Of a stretch of 64,000 bases of DNA, positions 19,867 to 29,033 are shown in pieces. The notes beneath the pieces were generated by a model. The model was not told the origin of the DNA and did not search any database. It saw nothing but the letters and a program-made list of their open reading frames with translations. The DNA comes from an uncultured Rhodospirillaceae bacterium (GTDB lineage: Bacteria; Pseudomonadota; Alphaproteobacteria; Azospirillales; Azospirillaceae). Every line of letters starts with the position of its first letter. Within the stretch, counting starts at the first letter, position 1. A program made the translations under genes and the position numbers. Location: contig CALBDS010000053.1 of the NCBI GenBank assembly GCA_937927415.1, positions 197,108 through 261,107 on the forward strand. The letters run 5' to 3'.

Positions 19867-20607
19867 TTACGGATCGGTGTCTTCGGGAAGGCGGATCCAG
19901 CCGTCGGGAGTCAGCGCCTCCAGGGGGTGAAAACGGGCCTTGTAGGCCATCTTGCGGCTTCCGGCGATCCAGTACCCGAGATAGACATAGGGCAGCCCCT
20001 GGGCGCGCGCGCGCTCCACAAGGCTGAGGATCATGAAGCTGCCCAGGCTGCGGGCTTCCTGTTCGGCGTCGTAATAGCAATAGACGGCGGAATAGCCGTC
20101 CTGCAGCCGGTCGATCAGCATGGCGGCCTCCAGCCGCCCGCCGCCGTCGCGCGCTTCGAGCAGATAGGTGTCGGCCCGGCCCTCGTCGATCATGGCGGCG
20201 AAATCGGCCATGCCCATGCGGGCCATGTCCGAATCCCCGTGGCGGGATGCCTGATAGGCGGCGAACAGCCGGAACTGTTCGGTGGTGGCGGTGGCCGGCA
20301 CCTCGGTCACCGTCAGGTCCTGGTTGGCGCGCAGCACCCGCCGCTGGGACCGCGACGGGGTGAACCCGCCGACCGGAATGCGCACGGGCACGCATTCCTG
20401 GCACGACGGGCACACCGGGCGGTACACGATGTCGTGGCTGCGGCGGAATCCCGCCCGCGACAGGGTTGAGTTCACCTCCGCCGCGTGGATGCCGCTAAGC
20501 CGGGTGAACAGCTTCCGCTCCACCCGCCCCGGCAGGTAGGGGCACGGCATCGGCCCCGACCGGAAGAACTGCTGAAGCGGGCGGTGATGCGGCGGAATGA
20601 CCGACAT
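19867..20607 (-). CDS. bpt: Aspartate/glutamate leucyl(arginyl)-tRNA-protein transferase
   Basis: Bpt transfers Leu (or Arg) from tRNA to N-terminal Asp/Glu of proteins, marking them for ClpAP through the N-end rule pathway. The 246-residue protein has the N-terminal cysteine motif CPYLPGRVERK, the second pair CPSCQECVPVRIPV, and the GNAT-like part ending in YLGYWIAGSRKMAYKARFHP. The start at 20607 gives MSVIPPHHRPLQQFF, the usual N terminus; the frame stays open upstream to 20787 without similarity. Confidence 0.95.
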   Translation of the reverse strand: MSVIPPHHRPLQQFFRSGPMPCPYLPGRVERKLFTRLSGIHAAEVNSTLSRAGFRRSHDIVYRPVCPSCQECVPVRIPVGGFTPSRSQRRVLRANQDLTVTEVPATATTEQFRLFAAYQASRHGDSDMARMGMADFAAMIDEGRADTYLLEARDGGGRLEAAMLIDRLQDGYSAVYCYYDAEQEARSLGSFMILSLVERARAQGLPYVYLGYWIAGSRKMAYKARFHPLEALTPDGWIRLPEDTDP

Positions 20608-20636
20608 CGGCGGAGGTGCCTTTTGCTGGGACGGGG

Positions 20637-21677
20637 TTACGGACTGGCGGTCTGGGTCTGTGACTGGCCCTGGGTCTGGCTTTGAGACGGGGCCGGGGCG
20701 CTTTCCACGGCGGGAGCCGGCGGCTCCAGCCCGAAGAACGCCTGCCCGATCTCGGTGGTGATCAGGATAAGCTGTCTTTGCACCCAATCCAAATACTCAT
20801 GCAAGCCCTCTCGAATGACCGCCTCGATGGGGCGGCTGAGCAGGGCGCCCAGCAACTCGTCCACCGTTTCCATGGCCTCCGACCCGCGGCGCAGGGAATA
20901 GCGCGAACGCAGCCGGGTCAGGAACCCGTCGATCTGGCGCACGCACATCACCACCGACCGCGGGAACCCCTCGTTGTAGAGCATGAAGCCGGCGACGGTG
21001 GCCGGGGTCATGCCGCGGGGGTAGACGCGGCGGAAGGCGTGGTAGCCCGCCGCCGACCGCAGCACCGTGCACCACTGCGACACATCCTGAGGCGAGCCGT
21101 CGGGGTGGGTTTCGCCCACGCTGGGCACCAGCGTGTGGTACTTGATATCGAGCAGGCGGGTGGTCTGGTCCGCCCGCTCGATGTATTTGCCCATCTGGTA
21201 GAAATACCAGCCCTGATCCCGGTAGAAGGTGCCCTCGGTGATGCCGGTGTGGGTCTGGCATTCCTCCTTGATCCAGGCGCAGATGCGCGCCAGACCGCGG
21301 GCGCTCACATCCTTGGGCTTCAATTCCAGAAGTTTGTTGTAGAACACATTCAACTGCGTCCACATCTCGGTGGAGATCCACGGGCGCAGGATGCGGGCGT
21401 TTTCCCGCGCCGCCCGGATCATGGACGTCAGCGAGCTGGCGTTCTGCGGGTCCAGCACATAGAACTGGATCACCGTTTCGGCGGTCGCCTGGCTGTAGCG
21501 TTCGAAGAACGCCGTCTCATCGGCATAAAGCTGGACGATGGAGAACCAGTTGATATCGCCCTTGCTGTCGCGGGCAAAGGTTTCCTGCACATCGAGGATG
21601 CGGGCGAGGTTCTCGGCCCGCTCCATGTAGCGGGCCATCCAGAAAATGCACTCGGCGTAACGGGCAAGCAGGTTCAC
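20637..21677 (-). CDS. Alpha-E domain-containing protein
   Basis: A 346-residue helical protein of the alpha-E family, starting LLARYAECIFWMARYMERAE, the family signature. Its gene nearly always follows a circularly permuted ATP-grasp gene, as it does here; the two are thought to act in an undetermined peptide or amide synthesis. The GTG at 21677 was selected because GGAGG precedes it and the GTGA overlap with the upstream stop codon indicates translational coupling. The C terminus is a Gln/Ser/Pro-rich tail. Confidence 0.92.
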   Translation of the reverse strand: MNLLARYAECIFWMARYMERAENLARILDVQETFARDSKGDINWFSIVQLYADETAFFERYSQATAETVIQFYVLDPQNASSLTSMIRAARENARILRPWISTEMWTQLNVFYNKLLELKPKDVSARGLARICAWIKEECQTHTGITEGTFYRDQGWYFYQMGKYIERADQTTRLLDIKYHTLVPSVGETHPDGSPQDVSQWCTVLRSAAGYHAFRRVYPRGMTPATVAGFMLYNEGFPRSVVMCVRQIDGFLTRLRSRYSLRRGSEAMETVDELLGALLSRPIEAVIREGLHEYLDWVQRQLILITTEIGQAFFGLEPPAPAVESAPAPSQSQTQGQSQTQTASP

Positions 21678-23137
21678 GCGCGATCCTCCAGCACCCAGGT
21701 GTCCTTCGAGCCGCCGCCCTGGGACGAATTCACGATCAGCGTTCCTTTTTTCAGCGCCACGCGCGTCAGCCCGCCGGGCAGCACCCATGTCTTGGACCCG
21801 GTGATGGCGAAGGGGCGCAGATCCACATGCCGCGGCTCGATCCCATCGTTGACCATGGTCGGGCACACCGACAGGTCAACGACCGGCTGGCTGATGTAAT
21901 TGGCCGGATCGGCCAGCAGCTTGGCGCGGCAATCCTCCAACTCGGCCTTGGTGGCGCGCGGTCCGATGGTGATGCCGTACCCGCCGGCTTCGCCCACCGG
22001 CTTGACCACCAGCTCGTCCAGATGGTCCAGCGTGTAGCGCAGCGCGTCCGGCTCGCGGCAGATGCGGGTGTCCACGTTGGGGATGATCGGGTCCTGGTCC
22101 AGGTAATACTTGATCATCCGCGGGACGTAGCAATAGACCGCCTTGTCGTCGGCCACCCCGGTGCCGATGGCGTTGGCCAGCGCCACATTGCCCTTGCGGT
22201 AGGCATCGAAGATGCCGGGCACGCCCAGCAGGCTGTCGGGGTTGAACGCCTTGGGGTCGAGGAAATCGTCGCCCAAGCGGCGGTAGATGGAATGCACCGG
22301 CGACAGACCGTCGGTGGTCTTCATGTAAACCCGGTCGTTTTCCACCACCAGATCACGGCCTTCCACCAGCGGCACGCCCATTTCGCGGGCCAGGAAGATG
22401 TGCTCGAAATAGGCGGAATTGTACGCACCGGGCGACAGCAGCGCCCCCTGCGGATCGCCGCCGGCGGAGGCGGGGGCGATTTCGTACAGGGCTTCCAGCA
22501 GCTTGTGGCCGTAGTTGTCCACCGGGCGGATGCCGATGCCCTGCATCAGATCGGGGAAGATCCGCTGCATCATGTGGCGGTTTTCCACCACGTACGACAC
22601 GCCCGACGGCACGCGGCCGTTGTCTTCCAGCACGCGGAAGGTGCCGTAGCGGTCGCGCACCAGATCCACACCCATGATATGGATGTAGGTGTTGTGCGGA
22701 ATGTCCAGCCCGACCATCTGGGGGCGGAAATTCGCGTTCCCCAGCACCAGTTCCGGCGGGATGATCCCATCCTTGAGGATTTTCTGGTCGTGGTAGATGT
22801 CGTGCAGGAACAGGTTCAGCGTGGTGACGCGCTGCTGCACGCCGGCTTCCAGATGCGCCCATTCCTGGGCCGAAATCACCCGCGGGATGATGTCGAACGG
22901 CAGAATACGGTCCACCGCATCCTTTTCCGAATACACCAGAAAGGTGATGCCGAGATTGTACAGCTCCCTTTCCACATCGGCGGCACGCCGCCTGAGATCG
23001 TCAAAATCGATCGCCGCCAGCCGTTCCCGGATCAGGGCCGTGTGGGCGGCCTCCATTCCCGGTTTGCCGAACAGTTCATCGAAATAAACGCCGGAGTCAT
23101 AAGACGACAAAAGATCAACCGCTTTAGTCCCGGTCAC
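21674..23137 (-). CDS. Circularly permuted ATP-grasp protein
   Basis: A 487-residue member of the circularly permuted ATP-grasp type 2 family, which probably forms amide bonds using ATP. Recognisable blocks are YNLGITFLVYSEKDAVDRILPFD, here read at about residues 60-82, NTYIHIMGVDLVRDRYGTF, RVLEDNGRVPSGVSYV and the C-terminal LDELVVKPVGEAGGYGI nucleotide-binding segment. It overlaps the alpha-E gene by 4 bp. In other bacteria the cluster often adds a transglutaminase-like and a proteasome-like peptidase gene; neither is present here. Confidence 0.93.
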   Translation of the reverse strand: MTGTKAVDLLSSYDSGVYFDELFGKPGMEAAHTALIRERLAAIDFDDLRRRAADVERELYNLGITFLVYSEKDAVDRILPFDIIPRVISAQEWAHLEAGVQQRVTTLNLFLHDIYHDQKILKDGIIPPELVLGNANFRPQMVGLDIPHNTYIHIMGVDLVRDRYGTFRVLEDNGRVPSGVSYVVENRHMMQRIFPDLMQGIGIRPVDNYGHKLLEALYEIAPASAGGDPQGALLSPGAYNSAYFEHIFLAREMGVPLVEGRDLVVENDRVYMKTTDGLSPVHSIYRRLGDDFLDPKAFNPDSLLGVPGIFDAYRKGNVALANAIGTGVADDKAVYCYVPRMIKYYLDQDPIIPNVDTRICREPDALRYTLDHLDELVVKPVGEAGGYGITIGPRATKAELEDCRAKLLADPANYISQPVVDLSVCPTMVNDGIEPRHVDLRPFAITGSKTWVLPGGLTRVALKKGTLIVNSSQGGGSKDTWVLEDRA

Positions 23138-23366
23138 GCTCGGCGACTCCTCCGCTCAATTTGCTCGACGAGGGGGATACAGGGGCTGTCTCGCGCCCGG
23201 TACGAGCACTGATCCGATTATGATCCAATTCCGAGGGCTTTGAACAGAGACAAACCGCCCGCGGTGTGTGCAATGCCGCAAGACATCTTTTTCTGCACAA
23301 GAGTTGGGCAAATGCCTGTTGTTTGACAGGCGGCCATTGGGACGTTTTCGTGAAACAATGGCCGCG

Positions 23367-24452
23367 TCAGTTGGAGGGATTCACTCCATCCCGCAACAGA
23401 ATCATGCTGATACGGCGATTGCGCGGTGAATTGGGCTGGTCGGGGACCAAGAGGTCGCGGTCGGCCCGCCCGACCACGTCCTGGATGCGGCTTTCCGGGA
23501 TGCCGCCGGCAATCAGGGCGCGGCGGGTGGCGTTGGCCCGTTCCGACGACAGATCCCAATTGTCCCGTCCGCCGCCGTTGGTGAAGGGGGTGGAGTCCGT
23601 GTGGCCGCTGATGGACAGGCGGTTGGGCAGCTTGGACAGCGCCTTGGCCAGTTGGGTTATCAGGGCGCGGGTCTGGGGGTACATCTGGCCCGAGCCGCCG
23701 GGGAACATGCTGACCCGCTCCTGATCGACGATCTGGATGCGCAAGCCCTCGGGCGTCTGGTCGATGATGAGGTTCTGGGCCAGGGGTTCCAGTTCGGGGA
23801 TCGACTGGATCGCCTGCCGGATCTCGCTGGCGGCCTGCTGGAACTGTTTCGCCTCGGTCTGCTGGATCTGGAGCGTTTGCGACGCCTCGTTCAGCCGTTC
23901 GGCGAAATCCGACAGCTTTTCCCCCATCTTCTGGCCGGGCACGCCCATTTGCCGGGCCATCTGTTCCAGCCGCTGCTGATAGTCCAGGCGGTTTTCATTG
24001 GCGCGCTGGCTGGCCGGATCTTTGGGGGTGTCGGCGGGGCCTTGGCCGGGCATTTCGGTAGCACCGCTGCGCTGGGTGCTGGCCAGGGCGTCGGGATCGG
24101 GGTTTTCGCTTTCCTCCGCCTGCTGGCCCGGCGGGCCGGAGGAGGGGACGTCGGCCGACACGGGCGAGCTGGACGAGATCTGTGCCCCTGGTGCGGTCAC
24201 CGTCTGACCGCCCAGAAGCCCGCCGGAACCGGATGTCTCGCGGCTGACGCTGACGGGGGCGAAATAGTCGGCGATGCCCTTGCGCTGGTCCGACGTGGTG
24301 ACGTTCAGCAGCCACAGCAGCAGGAAGAAGGCCATCATCGCCGTCACGAAGTCGGCATAGGCCACTTTCCACGCACCGCCATGACCGCCGCCGTGCGCCG
24401 CCTTCTTCTTTTTGATGATGATCGGCTGTTCGCCGCCGGAGGAATTGGACAT
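23367..24452 (-). CDS. motB: Flagellar motor stator protein MotB
   Basis: MotB anchors the proton-driven stator to peptidoglycan. The 361-residue protein has a Lys-rich cytoplasmic N terminus, one membrane helix with the proton-carrying aspartate in VAYADFVTAMMAFFLLLW (about residue 34), a long Gln/Pro-rich periplasmic plug region, and a C-terminal OmpA domain with LSISGHTDSTPF and NWDLSSERANATRRAL. No motA is adjacent, which is unusual since motA-motB are often paired, so MotA must be elsewhere. The neighbouring genes are not flagellar. Confidence 0.93.
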   Translation of the reverse strand: MSNSSGGEQPIIIKKKKAAHGGGHGGAWKVAYADFVTAMMAFFLLLWLLNVTTSDQRKGIADYFAPVSVSRETSGSGGLLGGQTVTAPGAQISSSSPVSADVPSSGPPGQQAEESENPDPDALASTQRSGATEMPGQGPADTPKDPASQRANENRLDYQQRLEQMARQMGVPGQKMGEKLSDFAERLNEASQTLQIQQTEAKQFQQAASEIRQAIQSIPELEPLAQNLIIDQTPEGLRIQIVDQERVSMFPGGSGQMYPQTRALITQLAKALSKLPNRLSISGHTDSTPFTNGGGRDNWDLSSERANATRRALIAGGIPESRIQDVVGRADRDLLVPDQPNSPRNRRISMILLRDGVNPSN

Positions 24453-24652
24453 GGCGGAACCGGGGCACGAATCAATGACGACGGCGGGCGAAAACAGCCC
24501 AGACCATCGCCGTTCTTCCTTAATATCCGTTTAACGCTGTGGGCTGCGCTGTCATGTCAGGGCCGATGTGCGGCGTTGCCGGCTTGCGTTGAGCGGTCTG
24601 GTGGGTTAATCCCGGACAGCCCATTTTTTCATCACACACAGCACAGGTTTCC

Positions 24653-25171
24653 ATGACCGCCGCCCCTGAAACCCCTGCCGCCCCCCTCCCTCCGGCCATC
24701 GACTCGCGGGTGTTCCGCAACGCGCTGGGCAGCTTTGCCACCGGCATCACGGTCATCACCACCCTGGGGGCCGACGGCGTGCCGCTGGGGATCACGGTCA
24801 ACTCCTTCTCGTCGCTGTCGCTGGACCCGCCGCTGGTGCTGTTCTGCGTCGCGCGGTCGTCGCAGTCGCTGGCGACCTTCACCAGCGCCCCGGCCTTTGC
24901 GGTGAACGTGCTGGCCGACGACCAACAGGAATTGTCGGTGCGCTTTTCCCGCCGCGACCTTCAGGACCGCTGGAGCGGTCTGGCGGTGGACACCTGGGAC
25001 ACCGGCGTTCCGATCCTCAAGGGCTGCCTGGCGACCTTGGAATGCGACCGTCACGCGCTGCTGGACGGCGGCGACCATGTGATCGTGGTGGGCCGCGTCC
25101 GCCGGCTGGAATCGCGGGCCGACGGCCGTCCGCTGCTGTACTTCCGCGGCGCTTACGCCACGGTGGGTTAG
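24653..25171 (+). CDS. Flavin reductase family protein
   Basis: A 172-residue FMN-binding split-barrel protein of the HpaC type that supplies reduced flavin to monooxygenases using NAD(P)H. The core motif GSFATGITVITTLG followed by GITVNSFSSLSLDPPLVLF is diagnostic, and the length is normal. It is divergent from motB and alone, with no partner oxygenase nearby, so its target is unknown. Confidence 0.92.
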   Translation: MTAAPETPAAPLPPAIDSRVFRNALGSFATGITVITTLGADGVPLGITVNSFSSLSLDPPLVLFCVARSSQSLATFTSAPAFAVNVLADDQQELSVRFSRRDLQDRWSGLAVDTWDTGVPILKGCLATLECDRHALLDGGDHVIVVGRVRRLESRADGRPLLYFRGAYATVG

Positions 25172-25249
25172 TCTTTGTTTTGCCCTCGCCGGGCGGGCGC
25201 ATCCGCGCCCTTGGCCGCGGCCTCAATGGCCGCTCTGGCGGGGGAGCCG

Positions 25250-26482
25250 TCAGCTCACCTCGCTCATCAGTTCGGTGGGAAAGTCCGCGGCCTGGAGACG
25301 CTCGATCAGACGATGGGCGTGGGCGTGGCCGCGGGTTTCCAGGATCACGTCGATTTCCGCCATCTTCACCGGCACGTCGTGGAACAGCCGCTGGTGGTGG
25401 ATTTCCACGATGTTGGCCCCGGCATCGCCCAGGATGCGGGTGATGCGGGCCAGCGCCCCCGGCATGTCGTTCAGCCCGATGCGCAGGCGGATGATCCGCC
25501 CCTCCTGCACCAGACCGCGCACCAGCACCTGCGACAGCAGGCGGGCGTCGATGTTGCCCCCCGACACCAGCAGACCCACCCGCTTGCCGGCGAAACGGTC
25601 GCGGTTGGTCAGCACCGCCGCCAGTGCCGCCGCCCCGGCGCCTTCGGCCACCAGCTTCTGGACGGTGGCAAGACGGTAGACCGCCCCCTCCAGCGCCGGT
25701 TCGTCCACCAGCAGCACCTCATCCACCAGTGCGGCGATCATGGCGCGGGTCAGGGCGCCGGGCGCCTTGACCGCGATGCCCTCGGCCAGGGTCACGCCGC
25801 CGCAGGTGACCGGCTCGCCCGCCAGTGCCTGCTTCATGGAGGGGTAGAGGGCGCATTGCACCCCATAAAGGGCGATGCGCGGGTTGAGCGCGCGGGCCGC
25901 CGCCGCCATGCCGGCCATCAGCCCGCCGCCGCCGATGGGCACCACCAGCGCGTCCAGATCCGGCACCGCCGCCAGGAACTCCAGCGCCGCCGTGCCCTGG
26001 CCGGCGACGACCAGCGGGTCGTCGTAGGGGTGGACGAACACCAGCCCCTCGTCGCGGGCCAGTCCGGCGGCGAAGTCCCGGGCGTCGCTCAGGGTTTCCC
26101 CGTGCAGCACCACCCGCGCCCCCAGCGCCTCGGTCCGTTCCACCTTGGTGAAGGGGGTGAAGGCCGGCATCACGATGGTGGAGCCGATGCCCATCCGCGT
26201 GGCGTGGCAGGCCACCGCCTGGGCGTGGTTGCCCGCCGACATGGCGATGACGCCCGCCTGCCGTTCCGCGTCGGACAGGGACAGCAGCTTGTTGCGCGCC
26301 CCCCGCTCCTTGAACGAGCCGGTCGCCTGCTGGCTTTCCAGCTTCAGGAACAGGGTGCAGCCGGCCTCCTCCGACAAGCGGGGGGCGGGCACCGTCGGGG
26401 TGACGGCGATGTGTCCGGCCAGCCGGGCGGCGGCGGCGCGGATGTCGTCGATGGTCACGAAGGGGGGTGGGGTGACGGTCAC
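25250..26482 (-). CDS. ilvA: Threonine ammonia-lyase (biosynthetic-type with ACT domain)
   Basis: A PLP enzyme converting L-threonine to 2-oxobutanoate and ammonia, the first step towards isoleucine. The 410 residues include the PLP lysine in QQATGSFKERGARNKLL (about residue 60), SAGNHAQAVACHA, the phosphate-binding loop GGGGLMAGMA and a C-terminal ACT domain (about 330-410) beginning at RIIRLRIGLNDMPGAL. One ACT domain and this length fit the shorter TdcB/IlvA form, so a catabolic role is possible. The GTG start overlaps the acylase stop codon as GTGA, which indicates translational coupling. Confidence 0.93.
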   Translation of the reverse strand: MTVTPPPFVTIDDIRAAAARLAGHIAVTPTVPAPRLSEEAGCTLFLKLESQQATGSFKERGARNKLLSLSDAERQAGVIAMSAGNHAQAVACHATRMGIGSTIVMPAFTPFTKVERTEALGARVVLHGETLSDARDFAAGLARDEGLVFVHPYDDPLVVAGQGTAALEFLAAVPDLDALVVPIGGGGLMAGMAAAARALNPRIALYGVQCALYPSMKQALAGEPVTCGGVTLAEGIAVKAPGALTRAMIAALVDEVLLVDEPALEGAVYRLATVQKLVAEGAGAAALAAVLTNRDRFAGKRVGLLVSGGNIDARLLSQVLVRGLVQEGRIIRLRIGLNDMPGALARITRILGDAGANIVEIHHQRLFHDVPVKMAEIDVILETRGHAHAHRLIERLQAADFPTELMSEVS

Positions 26483-28836
26483 GGCGATGGTCCTGCGGGG
26501 GAGGGGTGGAGGATCAGGCGGGCGGCTTCCTGCGGCCGGGATGGCAGCCCGAGGTAATCGCCGTCGCGCCAACGATGAACCAGATCGCCCCAGTGCGGCG
26601 ATAAGGGATTTCCCGACTGTCCCGTGGCGATCATGAAGCGGGAACGGTCCAGGTCGGCCAGATCATAGACGGCCCGCAACCCCGCCCCGTGCCGGTGGGC
26701 GAACGGGGCCGCGGCGTCGGACAGGGTGGTGGAGCCGCGGTTCACCGTGTCGTTGCCGCCGTCGCTGGGGATCGACAGGTCGTACAGATCCCGCACGCCG
26801 GGGATCAGGGCCAGCAGCCGGTGCGCCAAGACCGCCCGGTGGGCATCGCCCCAGCGCCACGCGGCGGGGTCGGCGCCGTAGCGGGCGGCCAGCCCGTCCA
26901 GCGCCCGGTCCAGGCTGTCCGCCAGCGCGGTGGCACAGCACCCGTCCGGCGGGGCGGCCAGCCTGTCCTGCAAAAGACGGGTGCTCTGCCACAGCCCTTC
27001 GCTGAACAGGGGGCCGAGGTCGCCGGCGAACAGCGCCTGCGACAGTTCCCGCTGCCACGCGGCAAAGATCAGCGGTTCGGGCCGGGTGCGGTCCATGCGG
27101 TGGTCCCAGCCCGTCAGCATGGCCACCGCCTGGGCTGCGCGTGGGCCGTGCGGGGAAACCGCCAGCATCAGCGGCAGCAGGTCGTCGGCGGCGGTGGAGC
27201 GCACGTCCCGCTGCTGTGCCGCCACAGCGTCGGGGGAAACGGGGCCGGCGGCGTCCAGCATCGCCGCGATCCGGCGGGCGCGCAGCGGCTCCGGCCATTC
27301 GGCGGCGATCAGGTGGGGATAGTCCGGCCCGACCACGGCGTTGTTGGCGTTGACCAGCCGCCCCGACGGCGGGTTTTCCACCTGCGGCAGGTCGGCGAAG
27401 GGGATCATGCCGGTCCAGTCATACTCCCCGGTCCAGCCGGGAACCGGCATCCGCCCGTCGCCGTGGCGCCGCACCGGCACCAACCCCGGCGCGATCAGGC
27501 CGATGGTGCCGTCGGTGGTGGCATAGGCCACGTTCTGCTGCGGCGACTGGTGCAGCGCCAGGGCCGCGCGCACCTCCGCCCCCGTTCCGGCGCGGTTCAG
27601 GCGGTGCAGCGCCTCCACCGACGTGTCCGCCTCCCCCAGCCCGGTGAAGGCCAGGGCCAGCACATGGCCGGAGAATGCGAGATCCCCCCCTTCCAGATCC
27701 GACAGCACCGGCCCGTGACGGGTTTCGCGCACGGTCAGCGTCTGGGGTGCTCCGCGGGCCACGGCGATGGTTTCGGTGCGGGTGGTGAAGGGCGCGCTGC
27801 CGTCGGGGGTGAGGTAGCGGGACGGATCGGCGGGGTCGATGCGTTCGACGAACAGATCCTGGGTGTCGCTGTAGGTCATGGTGAAGCCCCACGCCATCCG
27901 CCCGTTGTGACCCAGCAGGTGGAAGGGCATCCCCGGCGCCGTCGCCCCGCTGAGGCTCAGGCCCGGCGCCTCGATCCGGGCCAGATACCACAGGATCGGC
28001 GCTTCCAGCTCCAGATGGGGGTCGTTGGCCAGGATCGGCTTGCCGGTGGTGGTGTGGCGCCCGTCCAGCACCCATTCGTTGGACGCCAGCCCCAGCCCCG
28101 GCGGCTCCGGCGGCAGGGCCGCGGCCAGTGCGGCCAGCCGTTCCGGTCCGATGCCGTCCAGGGCGGCCAGGGTGGTGGGCGCATCGGGCCGGGCCGGGGG
28201 GAACAGCGCTTGCACCCGTTCCGGCGGCAGACGGGCCAGCAGGCGGGCGCGGTGGATTTCCCCGCGGTAGTTGGTGGACAGGCGCAGCGCCATCAGCTTG
28301 GCCCACACCACGCTGTCGGCGGGGCGCCAGGGTTCCGGCGTCAGCCGCAGGAACTGGAATTCCAGGGGCAGCGCCTCGCGCCGGTGGGTCAGATAGGCGT
28401 TGACCCCGGCGGCATAGGCGTCGAGTGCCGCGCGGGTGTCGGGGGACAGGGCGGCCACGCTGGCTTCCGCCCGGCGGTACAGCCCCAGCGTGCGCATCAG
28501 CCGGTCGGTGCGCAGCAGGGCATCCTGCCCGCCCAGAACCTCGCTCAGCCGCCCGGCCCCGGCGCGGCGGGCCATCTCCATCTGCCACAGCCGGTCCTGG
28601 GCGTGCAGGTACCCCAGCGCGGCATAGGCGTCATGGGCGCTGGCGGCGTGGATGTGGGGAACGCCGTCGCGGTCGCGAATCACGGTCACCGGCTGGTCCA
28701 GGCCAGGCAGGGCGGCGTCACCCCCCGGATCGGGCACCTGCGCGCGCAGCCAGATCCACGCCGCCACACCGGCCAGCAGCGGCACCGCCACCGCCGCCAC
28801 CACGACTCCCACCGCCACCCGCCGGAGCCGGCCCAT
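26479..28836 (-). CDS. Penicillin acylase family protein (Ntn hydrolase)
   Basis: A 785-residue amidohydrolase exported to the periplasm through an N-terminal hydrophobic segment (about residues 5-27). Family members self-cleave to give an N-terminal catalytic serine, which here is the Ser of LGLASNEWVLDG at about residue 255; TGKPILANDPHLELEAP follows as expected. Substrates of the family include penicillins, acyl-homoserine lactones and other N-acyl amides, so quorum quenching is possible but not shown. The ATG at 28836 follows GAGGGGGAACC; an ATG at 28866 is an alternative. It is the first gene of a coupled pair with threonine ammonia-lyase. Confidence 0.93.
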   Translation of the reverse strand: MGRLRRVAVGVVVAAVAVPLLAGVAAWIWLRAQVPDPGGDAALPGLDQPVTVIRDRDGVPHIHAASAHDAYAALGYLHAQDRLWQMEMARRAGAGRLSEVLGGQDALLRTDRLMRTLGLYRRAEASVAALSPDTRAALDAYAAGVNAYLTHRREALPLEFQFLRLTPEPWRPADSVVWAKLMALRLSTNYRGEIHRARLLARLPPERVQALFPPARPDAPTTLAALDGIGPERLAALAAALPPEPPGLGLASNEWVLDGRHTTTGKPILANDPHLELEAPILWYLARIEAPGLSLSGATAPGMPFHLLGHNGRMAWGFTMTYSDTQDLFVERIDPADPSRYLTPDGSAPFTTRTETIAVARGAPQTLTVRETRHGPVLSDLEGGDLAFSGHVLALAFTGLGEADTSVEALHRLNRAGTGAEVRAALALHQSPQQNVAYATTDGTIGLIAPGLVPVRRHGDGRMPVPGWTGEYDWTGMIPFADLPQVENPPSGRLVNANNAVVGPDYPHLIAAEWPEPLRARRIAAMLDAAGPVSPDAVAAQQRDVRSTAADDLLPLMLAVSPHGPRAAQAVAMLTGWDHRMDRTRPEPLIFAAWQRELSQALFAGDLGPLFSEGLWQSTRLLQDRLAAPPDGCCATALADSLDRALDGLAARYGADPAAWRWGDAHRAVLAHRLLALIPGVRDLYDLSIPSDGGNDTVNRGSTTLSDAAAPFAHRHGAGLRAVYDLADLDRSRFMIATGQSGNPLSPHWGDLVHRWRDGDYLGLPSRPQEAARLILHPSPAGPSP

Positions 28837-29033
28837 GGTTCCCCCTCGCGCATCTGTTGTCCGCATCAGATGGGTTGGCGGGGGTAGGGGCGGCAAGGGC
28901 GTTTGTCTGTTCTCAATACCATACAAATGAATGCAAATATAAATAAGAAATTACTGGCTCAATATTGTTCTTGCCACGGAGAAATAGCTTCGACACTCAT
29001 GAAAATCATCGAATTTTCGCAGTGGAGGGGCGG

